DNA of 64,000 bases, taken from Psychrobacter sp. JCM 18900 (GTDB lineage Bacteria > Pseudomonadota > Gammaproteobacteria > Pseudomonadales > Moraxellaceae). Each line of letters starts with the position of its first letter. Position 1 is the first letter of the stretch. The notes under the pieces are model-generated. The model was not told the DNA's origin and ran no database searches. It worked only from the letters and a program-made list of their open reading frames with translations. Position numbers and translations under genes: made by a program. Location: contig NZ_CAJHBL010000003.1 in assembly GCF_904846625.1 (NCBI RefSeq), positions 496,001 to 560,000 on the forward strand, written 5' to 3'. Positions 57,488 to 64,000 of the stretch are shown piece after piece.

Positions 57488-59950
57488 CTACTTCGTTTTA
57501 CGCGGTGGTAGACCAGTATGCTGAGTCTGGAAATTGCCTTTGCTGACTTTCTTCTTACTGTTTTTACCGACAGCATTTTTACCCGCTGCACCTTTAGCTG
57601 ACACACTGTTGTTTGACGAGCCATTACTACGCTTCACTGAGTCATTGCCAACACGGCTATTCTTTTTGCGCGCTGACTGATAAGTATCTTGCGCGGCATC
57701 ACGCCCCTCTAAACTGGCGTTAAATGGCGGAATCAAGCAACCACGGTTTTTACCAATCAAGTCACTACGACCCATGTCTTGTAAGGCTTTACGTAGTAAT
57801 ACCCAGTTTTTTGGATCATGATAGCGTAAGAATGCTTTATGTAGTTTGCGCTGCTTGCCAGACTTGACGATATCCATGTCACCTTCATCACGACTAACCT
57901 TGTGTAGCGGATCTTTGTGCGTGTGATACATGGTAGTCGCGGTCGCCATCGGGCTTGGATAAAACGCCTGCACTTGGTCAGCACGGTAGCCATTACTTTT
58001 GAGCCAAAGGGCAAGGTTCATCATATCTTCATCTTTGGTTCCCGGATGGGCGGCGATGAAGTAAGGAATCAGATATTGCTCTTTGCCTGCTTCTTGACTG
58101 AACTGTTCAAACATGGCTTTGAACTGATCATAACTGCCCATGCCCGGCTTCATCATCTTCGATAGCACGCCTTCTTCAGAATGCTCAGGCGCAATCTTGA
58201 GGTAACCACCGACATGATGACTGACCAACTCTTTCACATATTCAGGATCTTTCACTGCCAAGTCATAACGTAAGCCTGAAGCAATCAGGATCTTTTTCAC
58301 GCCTTTGATATCACGCGCTTTGCGGTATAGCTTGGTTAAGTTACTGTGATCGGTGATCAAATTTTCACAGACATCAGGATAGACACAAGATGGCTTACGG
58401 CAGTTCTTCTCAATCGTTTCATCTTTACAGCTTAGGCGATACATATTGGCAGTAGGGCCACCAAGGTCAGATATCACACCAGTAAAGTTCGGTGCGGTAT
58501 CACGAATTGCTTCTACTTCGCGCAAGATTGAATCTTCTGAACGGCTTTGGATAATACGGCCTTCATGCTCAGTGATCGAGCAGAAAGTACAACCACCAAA
58601 ACAGCCGCGCATGATATTGACCGAAAATTTAATCATATCATAAGCTGGGATGCGCGCATCGCCATAGCTTGGATGCGGCAAGCGCGCGTACGGCAAGTCA
58701 AACACATAATCCATCTCTTCAGTTGAGAGTGGCACTGGTGGTGGATTGAGCCAAACATCGATAGAGGTATGTGAGTTACCAGCACCGCTACTATGACGCT
58801 GTACAAGCGCACGGGCGTTACCTGGATTGGTTTCTAAATGCAGGATACGACTTGCATGAGCATAAAGTACAGGGTCAGATTTGACGTGCTCGTAGTCAGG
58901 CAGACGAATCACCGTCTTTTCACGTGGTGGCATTTTTAGCTTATGCTTACGTGCGGTCATTGGCTTATCAAAACCACGCATTTGTACCACCTGCGTCTCT
59001 TCGTCGACTTGTTCAGCGTTGATGACTTTATTGGCAACTGGCTCAGCGACAAAACCCTGATATTGCGATGACATAGATGAAGGCATGGCTTGGCCAACAG
59101 GCGAGTCCGATGGTTTGTTCTGCTCAATTGAACAGCTATCAACGTCTTCGGTCATCACATAAGGGTTGATGATTGGATCGACACGGCCAACGGTATCGAC
59201 ATCGTTACTCGCAACCTCAGTCATATCTTCTTGCCAATGACGACGAGTCGGGGTCAATAAGTAAGCCGTACCACGCAGTTTGCTCATCTGCTCAAAGCTA
59301 TAGCCTTTAGACAGACCATGTACCACGTCGACGATCGCACGCTCAGCATTACCATATAGTAAGACATCAGCACGTGCATCCAGCAAGATACTACGGCGGA
59401 CTTTGTCTGACCAATAATCATAATGAGCGATACGGCGTAAGCTACCTTCAATACCGCCTAAGATAATTGGCACATCAGGATAGGCTTCACGGCAGCGCTG
59501 GCTATATACGATAGCCGCACGATCAGGGCGTTTGTTTGCCACGTTGCCTGGAGAGTAAGCATCATCGCTACGGATTTTACGATCGGCGGTATAGCGGTTG
59601 ATCATGCTGTCCATGTTGCCCGCGGTCACGCCGTAAGCATAGACAGGTTTGCCAAGTTCCATAAAGGCGTCTTTGCTCTTCCAATCTGGCTGAGCGATGA
59701 TACCAACACGGAAGCCTTGCGACTCTAATAGACGACCGATGATGGCCATACCAAAGCTTGGATGATCGACATAGGCATCACCTGAGATGATGATAACGTC
59801 ACAAGCATCCCAGCCTAGATCGTCCATCTCTTTGCGGCTCATCGGTAGATAAGGCGCCGGCTCGTAGCAGCTCGCCCAGTGTTTGTCATAATCATAAAGT
59901 GGCTTGGTGCCTTGTTTAAAGGCAGTGCGGGCGATGGTATCGGCAGACAT
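57488..59950 (-). CDS. YgiQ-family radical SAM protein
   Basis: An 820-aa cytosolic radical SAM protein of unknown reaction. It has the family N-terminus [40 protein letters not shown], and the [4Fe-4S] motif [17 protein letters not shown] (Cys-X3-Cys-X2-Cys) in the middle; later ASGLRYDLA and [20 protein letters not shown]. It exceeds E. coli YgiQ (739) through an insert of about 80 polar residues between residues ~250 and 330 and a basic Ser/Asn/Lys-rich C-terminal tail. The ATG at 59950 matches the family start. Stands alone with its own terminator. Confidence 0.93.
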   Translation of the reverse strand: MSADTIARTAFKQGTKPLYDYDKHWASCYEPAPYLPMSRKEMDDLGWDACDVIIISGDAYVDHPSFGMAIIGRLLESQGFRVGIIAQPDWKSKDAFMELGKPVYAYGVTAGNMDSMINRYTADRKIRSDDAYSPGNVANKRPDRAAIVYSQRCREAYPDVPIILGGIEGSLRRIAHYDYWSDKVRRSILLDARADVLLYGNAERAIVDVVHGLSKGYSFEQMSKLRGTAYLLTPTRRHWQEDMTEVASNDVDTVGRVDPIINPYVMTEDVDSCSIEQNKPSDSPVGQAMPSSMSSQYQGFVAEPVANKVINAEQVDEETQVVQMRGFDKPMTARKHKLKMPPREKTVIRLPDYEHVKSDPVLYAHASRILHLETNPGNARALVQRHSSGAGNSHTSIDVWLNPPPVPLSTEEMDYVFDLPYARLPHPSYGDARIPAYDMIKFSVNIMRGCFGGCTFCSITEHEGRIIQSRSEDSILREVEAIRDTAPNFTGVISDLGGPTANMYRLSCKDETIEKNCRKPSCVYPDVCENLITDHSNLTKLYRKARDIKGVKKILIASGLRYDLAVKDPEYVKELVSHHVGGYLKIAPEHSEEGVLSKMMKPGMGSYDQFKAMFEQFSQEAGKEQYLIPYFIAAHPGTKDEDMMNLALWLKSNGYRADQVQAFYPSPMATATTMYHTHKDPLHKVSRDEGDMDIVKSGKQRKLHKAFLRYHDPKNWVLLRKALQDMGRSDLIGKNRGCLIPPFNASLEGRDAAQDTYQSARKKNSRVGNDSVKRSNGSSNNSVSAKGAAGKNAVGKNSKKKVSKGNFQTQHTGLPPRKTK

Positions 59951-60344
59951 GGGCGGACCTGTTAATTAGAAAAATGGCACTAAAAATACAGCCCTTATTA
60001 CCCAATGATAATAAAGGCGAATTTAAAAGCGCTCATTTTAACATGAATCGCCTTCACTATGCGACCTATTCTATGAGGGGCGATTGCCGATAAGTTATTG
60101 ATAGCGTGAGATAAACTGCTCATGCAAAGCAAGCTATCCGCACAGCAAAATAATGGCAAAAACAGTCTAGACAGAACAGTCACATTATTAGTTCAATAAA
60201 ACTTACTTCCAACAATCATTCTCTACCCTAGTTCAATTTATAGCCACGTCCACGCAAGCATAATTATCAAAATACCGACTTGGCTGATACTGGTCATTTG
60301 TTTTCTTATATTTATGACTTCCTTCAATTTCTAATGATAGGTTT
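59951..60344. other. Intergenic region upstream of the amtB promoter
   Basis: About 390 bases between divergent genes. I see no gene. NtrC sites would be expected 100-200 bases before the sigma-54 promoter, but no clear TGCACC-N5-GGTGCA match is visible. Confidence 0.4.
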
Positions 60345-60360
60345 TGGCACAGGTTTTGCT
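60345..60360 (+). promoter_or_regulatory. Sigma-54 (RpoN) promoter of amtB
   Basis: TGGCACAGGTTTTGCT matches the -24/-12 consensus TGGCACR-N4-TTGCW at every defined position, with correct GG-to-GC spacing. Transcription would start near 60,372, about 80 bases before the amtB ATG. It implies control by RpoN and an activator such as NtrC under nitrogen limitation. Confidence 0.88.
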
Positions 60361-60451
60361 CCACCCTTATTAGGGCTTATTTGTGTGCATTAATGAGTAA
60401 AAATAGTGCACCGATAACATTTGAACGGATAGATAAGTGTTTGGAGATAAA

Positions 60452-61849
60452 ATGAGAACATCATCTGTTGGACTGGACACGGTAAAGGCATTATTAAAAC
60501 TATTACAACCATTAAAACTATCGCTAAGCAATAGGCTGGTGCTAAGTACATTATTGTTTGCAATGATGGGTAGCGCCCAAGCTGCTGAGGCCGACACATT
60601 GACCGTGGCACAGTTGCTCGAATATCAAAATATCGCTTGGATTATCTGGGGCGGGGTATTGGTGTTCTTTATGCAGGCAGGTTTTGCTCTACTTGAGAGC
60701 GGATCGGTACGTGCGAAAAATACGGTAAACGTAATGATGAAAAACTATACCGACATGTGTATCGGTGGTCTAGCGTTCTACTTGGTTGGTTTTGGGCTAA
60801 TGATGGGTACCAATCACTCAGGATTCATCGGCACGGATCACTTTATGCCAGTCGCGTTGTCTAATATGGACTGGGCGTTGATGTTCTTTCAGATGATGTT
60901 TGCAGCGACAGCGGTGACGATTGCTAGTGGTGCAATGGCAGAGCGCGTTTCCTTTATCGGCTATGCAGTGGCGGCATGTTTGATTTGTTTGTTCATTTAT
61001 CCTGTGTTTGCCAGTTGGGTGTGGGGTGGTTACTTCGGCGGTACTGGTTGGCTAGCTGAGCTTGGCTTTATTGATTTTGCTGGGTCTACCGTCGTGCATT
61101 CTATCGGTGGCTGGTTGGCATTGGCAGGTATCTTGGTCATTGGCCCAAGGTTAGGTCGCTTTGCCCCTGATGGCACGCCAAGACTCATCGCAGGGCATAA
61201 CATGACGTTGTTAGCGCTTGGTGGATTTATCTTATGGTTCGGCTGGTTCGGTTTCAATGCTGGATCGACCTTATCTATCACGGGCAATATTGGCTTAATC
61301 GCAGTCAATACTTTTGTCGCAGCAGTCAGTGCGGTGGTGAGCTATATGCTTATCTCCCGATCGCTTAACAAAGCCATTTTACTGAGCGATAGTGTTAATG
61401 CCAGCTTGATTGGTCTCGTATCGATTACTGCAGGTTGTGCGACCACAACGCCTGTATATGCCATTATCATCGGTGCGGTTGCTTCCGTGGTTTATATCCT
61501 ATCGTCGCAAGCATTATTAAAATTCAAAGTAGACGATGTGGTCTCGGCAGTGGCAGTACATGGCTTTGGCGGTGCATGGGGTACGCTCGCCGCAGGATTG
61601 TTTTATACAGGAGATTTGTTTAATTTATCGCGGCTAGGCGTGCAAGCGCTGGGCGTCGGCGTGGCGTTAGGCTGGGGACTGGGATTGGGTCTGGTGATGT
61701 ATAAGCTTATCGATCTAAGCTTTGGGTTAAAAGCCAGCCGCTTACATGAGCAGCGCGGCCTTGATTATACTGAGCATGCAGAGCTTGGTTACCCTGAGTT
61801 TCAGAAGCAAATGTTTGATTCCAAGAGTTTAACCGAGCGGCATTTATAG
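60452..61849 (+). CDS. amtB: Ammonium transporter
   Basis: Inner-membrane ammonium channel, 465 aa, about eleven membrane helices after a signal peptide (RLVLSTLLFAMMGSAQAAEA). Family motifs: AWIIWGGVLVFFMQAGFALL, ESGSVRAKNTVNVMMKN, the ammonium transporter signature DFAGSTVVHSIGGWLALAG, and HGFGGAWGTLAAGLF with the pore histidine. ATG 60452 is set by TTGGAGAT 5 bases upstream; a GTG at 60437 would be longer. Preceded by a sigma-54 promoter. Unlike the usual glnK-amtB pair, no PII gene is adjacent; an unknown gene follows after 10 bases. Confidence 0.95.
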   Translation: MRTSSVGLDTVKALLKLLQPLKLSLSNRLVLSTLLFAMMGSAQAAEADTLTVAQLLEYQNIAWIIWGGVLVFFMQAGFALLESGSVRAKNTVNVMMKNYTDMCIGGLAFYLVGFGLMMGTNHSGFIGTDHFMPVALSNMDWALMFFQMMFAATAVTIASGAMAERVSFIGYAVAACLICLFIYPVFASWVWGGYFGGTGWLAELGFIDFAGSTVVHSIGGWLALAGILVIGPRLGRFAPDGTPRLIAGHNMTLLALGGFILWFGWFGFNAGSTLSITGNIGLIAVNTFVAAVSAVVSYMLISRSLNKAILLSDSVNASLIGLVSITAGCATTTPVYAIIIGAVASVVYILSSQALLKFKVDDVVSAVAVHGFGGAWGTLAAGLFYTGDLFNLSRLGVQALGVGVALGWGLGLGLVMYKLIDLSFGLKASRLHEQRGLDYTEHAELGYPEFQKQMFDSKSLTERHL

Positions 61850-61859
61850 GAGAGAGCTG

Positions 61860-62510
61860 ATGAATATTGATACTCAATCCGTAGACCAAGCTGTGACTGC
61901 GATGGCAGAAGTGCTTGCCGATTATCTACATCCTGAAGAGGTGCGACTGCTTAAATCACAGTGGCAGCGATACTCGACTGTCTCTGTAAAAATGATGCAG
62001 CAGTGCGTCTTGGACGCGACACGGCGCTATCCTGAGCTGCAAGCTTATAAGTCTGATATTAGGAAAGGTTTTTGGGCTACGTTGCAAGCGGGGAGTCAGC
62101 AGACAGTCGAGGCTGATAATCATAATGGTTATAATAGTCACAATAGCCATAATGAAACAGTCAAAGCGTCAGTCCCTGTCTCTGAGTTGGTTTTGGCATT
62201 TTATACTGTCATAGAAGCGCTGCGCAGTCAGCTATCAGAAACAGAAAGTCGCAACCTATTTCTGACCATGCACCAAACTGTTTCGCAAGAGCGCACCTTC
62301 AAAGGGCATAGTCTTAACATCAGTCAGTTTTTGGAAGGCAATCGCCCGTCTGTACCTGATAATGAGCACCTGTTAAATAATTTGATGCAGTTGGCTTATG
62401 TATGCTTATGCGATGTTGCAGGCCCTGTTGAAGCAGATGAGATGATGTTTCGAGCAGCGGAAACAGCGAAACAGAGCTATCCGAAAACATTGGTCGAAAA
62501 GTTATTCTAA
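61860..62510 (+). CDS. Hypothetical protein co-transcribed with amtB
   Basis: A 216-aa cytosolic protein I do not recognise. It is mostly helical, in two parts: residues 1-80 (AMAEVLADYLHPEEVRLLKS, KMMQQCVLDATRRYPELQAY) and 105-216, joined by a His/Asn-rich linker NHNGYNSHNSHNE around residue 90. No membrane segment or signal. AGGAGAG lies just before the ATG, and the start is 10 bases after the amtB stop, so it is surely in the same RpoN-driven transcript. It is not a PII protein (no T-loop). A nitrogen-related role is inference only. Confidence 0.8.
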   Translation: MNIDTQSVDQAVTAMAEVLADYLHPEEVRLLKSQWQRYSTVSVKMMQQCVLDATRRYPELQAYKSDIRKGFWATLQAGSQQTVEADNHNGYNSHNSHNETVKASVPVSELVLAFYTVIEALRSQLSETESRNLFLTMHQTVSQERTFKGHSLNISQFLEGNRPSVPDNEHLLNNLMQLAYVCLCDVAGPVEADEMMFRAAETAKQSYPKTLVEKLF

Positions 62511-62522
62511 AATGTTTAGTGG

Positions 62523-62566
62523 GCACGTTACGGTTGGGTACGGAAAACCTTTCGATAACGTGCTTT
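62523..62566. terminator. Hairpin between the amtB operon and the convergent lipoprotein gene
   Basis: GCACGTTA (62523-62530) and TAACGTGC (62556-62563) are inverted arms, with an inner GGTT/AACC pairing, followed by TTTATAT. It is probably a weak terminator for the plus-strand operon. Confidence 0.5.
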
Positions 62567-62681
62567 ATATAAAGGGGCTTTTATAACGTAGCTTTCATTA
62601 TTTAGCTGTCATGACGCAGCCTTCATAACGTACCTTGAAACTTGATACTAGGCGATGAGCTGTCTAATAGTATTTAGCTAT

Positions 62682-63440
62682 CTAGTCCAATAGCTGAAGC
62701 GGGAAAGTAACCACGTCAAAGGCGAGGGCAAAAGGTAGCAGTACTAGCTTTTGTGCGCCATTTGGACCGCTACGAGTGACGACATCTTGCTGAGTCTGTG
62801 TATAAAAACTCACCGTATATGGTTTGGTCAGTGCGCGATAGTTTGACTGAATCAACCCTAAATTACTAACTTGCGGATAGATAGCGCCTTTGACAGGAAC
62901 GCTAAAACAAAAGCGCTGAGCATTGATACGTTGATCACTCGCTGAAGTGCACTCTTTACCGTTATTTTGCAAAAAGAACTGATAGTCTGAACGCCCAAAC
63001 TCATCTTTTAATTTGGCATAAGACAGTTTCATCTCACCTTGGAAGTGCCCATCATTATTGGGTACATGAAAGCTCATATCGTTATCCACTTGAATATTTT
63101 TTTGAGACAGATTACTCAGTAAGTTCACCATTTCTGTCCCACCTTGGGTGAGGACGTAGCTGTTTTTTTCTCCTACGATAACCATTGACGCGTTTGGCAT
63201 TTTTGGTAACGCCTGCGCAGGGCGACCAAAAGCAACAATTTGATCTTCAGACAATATTTGCTTCGTCGTGTTCGTAGTGACGTGTCCACTATTGTCTAAT
63301 AGTGAGCTAGTCGCACAGCCCGAGCTGGCTAGTACTGTGGCAAACAAAGCGGCTGCTATTATCTTTTTTGAATTTAATGGTTTTAACGGTTTTAGTAACT
63401 CTTGCATATTCTTGTTAGTAGCGTTTGTATGGTCAGTCAT
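62682..63440 (-). CDS. Lipoprotein, unknown function
   Basis: A 252-aa lipoprotein. The signal has a long polar and Lys/Pro-containing n-region (about 27 residues) before IIAAALFATVLASSGC, with lipobox ASSGC. The mature part contains YVLTQGGTEMVNLLSNLSQK, two further cysteines (ECTSAS and RFCFSVPVKG) that may form a disulphide, and a hydrophobic C-terminus LLPFALAFDVVTFPLQLLD, which may be a membrane or surface contact. AAGGAAG lies 10 bases before ATG 63440. Family not recognised. Confidence 0.78.
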   Translation of the reverse strand: MTDHTNATNKNMQELLKPLKPLNSKKIIAAALFATVLASSGCATSSLLDNSGHVTTNTTKQILSEDQIVAFGRPAQALPKMPNASMVIVGEKNSYVLTQGGTEMVNLLSNLSQKNIQVDNDMSFHVPNNDGHFQGEMKLSYAKLKDEFGRSDYQFFLQNNGKECTSASDQRINAQRFCFSVPVKGAIYPQVSNLGLIQSNYRALTKPYTVSFYTQTQQDVVTRSGPNGAQKLVLLPFALAFDVVTFPLQLLD

Positions 63441-63602
63441 GATTAGGCTTCCTTGTCTAAAAAATGGGCTTACGAAATGAGTGATTAAAGCTTAATTTCC
63501 ATCAAATATTTGGTGATATCGTACAGGGTTTAGAGGTAACTTAGCTACTTATCATCCATTGTCATATGATAGGCAACTTCAGCTTAGACTAATTAATTAT
63601 AG

Positions 63603-64000
63603 TTAATCTAGCGTGATTTTGGTTCCACTCTTAGTAAAGTTCATCACAAACTGGCTTTTGAAATTGCGTACGTTATTTTCGTAAGTCAGTAAGCTGCGAG
63701 TGAACTGATGATAGTCGCTCATGTTTTTTGCATTGACCATCAACATAAAATCAAAATCGCCCGATACTTCATAACAGCTCATGATACGTGATTGCGCATC
63801 CATTAGGCGCTCAAACCGATGCTGCATTGAGGTATTAGAGCGCTCCATTTCTATCATCACTACGGCTGTCAGACCGTAGCCCACTTTGTCAGGATTGACG
63901 ATAGCTACTTGTTTGGTAATCACGTCACTATCTATCAGCGCCTGTATACGCCGCTGCGCCGTCGCAATAGATACATGCACCCGCTCTGCGACAGTTTTAA
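63603..64000 (-). CDS. Lrp/AsnC family transcriptional regulator (5' end outside window)
   Basis: DNA-binding amino acid-responsive regulator. The frame is open to the window edge, giving the last ~132 residues; the N-terminal helix is missing. The remaining HTH part reads LKTVAERVHVSIATAQRRIQ, where the recognition helix is VSIATAQRRIQAL. The RAM/ligand domain follows: VGYGLTAVVMIEM, YEVSGDFDFMLMVNAKNMSD and FTRSLLTYENNVRNFKSQFV. The C-terminus is complete. Full family length is about 150-165 aa, so only some 20-30 residues are off the window. Its targets are unknown. Confidence 0.92.
   Translation of the reverse strand, partial: KTVAERVHVSIATAQRRIQALIDSDVITKQVAIVNPDKVGYGLTAVVMIEMERSNTSMQHRFERLMDAQSRIMSCYEVSGDFDFMLMVNAKNMSDYHQFTRSLLTYENNVRNFKSQFVMNFTKSGTKITLD

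Noticed and set aside
60384-60415. NtrC-type site formed by GTGCA and TGCAC
   Set aside because: The arms are too far apart for an NtrC site and lie downstream of the sigma-54 promoter.

Overview
The window looks like chromosomal DNA of a Moraxellaceae gamma-proteobacterium, most likely Psychrobacter. This rests on overall protein character, moderate AT-richness, a monomeric isocitrate dehydrogenase, the smc-zipA-ligA cluster and the many acidic lipoproteins; no rRNA or other taxonomic marker is present. Nearly all of it is ordinary housekeeping and transport DNA. I saw no tRNA, rRNA, CRISPR array, transposase or prophage.

Layout. 1-8,000: 5' part of monomeric isocitrate dehydrogenase (-), a COG3146 acyltransferase-like protein, ubiC, glyA and an alanine/glycine:cation symporter. 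8,100-12,100 (-): gltS, a two-gene module coding for a cold-shock-domain/transmembrane/guanyl-RNase fusion and its barstar-type inhibitor, and proA. 12,500-19,300 (+): a small acidic lipoprotein, then a polar amino acid ABC system with one ATPase, three tandem paralogous binding lipoproteins and two permeases, ending in an eight-copy heptanucleotide array. 19,400-25,400: FAH-family hydrolase, PhoX phosphatase behind a tandem Pho box, a lipase-like hydrolase and hslO (-). 25,800-29,200: gltIJKL-type glutamate/aspartate ABC operon. 29,600-31,600: DJ-1/PfpI protein and rubredoxin reductase. 31,900-40,950: leucine/isovalerate degradation cluster (acyl-CoA synthetase, liuB, liuC, liuD, liuE, liuA). 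41,000-42,850 (-): birA and coaX; BirA would biotinylate LiuD.

43,000-56,000 is the accessory-flavoured stretch. The core cluster smc-zipA-ligA has a HEPN/AbiJ-like defence gene and an unrecognised 313-aa gene immediately upstream, and a type II restriction-modification pair immediately downstream. 56,000-64,000 holds two lipoproteins, a YgiQ radical SAM protein, amtB behind a textbook sigma-54 promoter and followed by an unknown gene in the place where glnK might be expected, another lipoprotein, and the 3' part of an Lrp/AsnC regulator.

Structures outside genes include a family of ~100-bp elements with inverted ends (five copies, two in tandem and two inside the liu cluster), many intrinsic terminators, a long hairpin in the gltS leader and an inverted repeat between gltI and gltJ. 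The best candidate for an under-described system is the membrane-tethered CSD-RNase/barstar pair. All functional calls are by recognition of motifs and family resemblance; no search was run.
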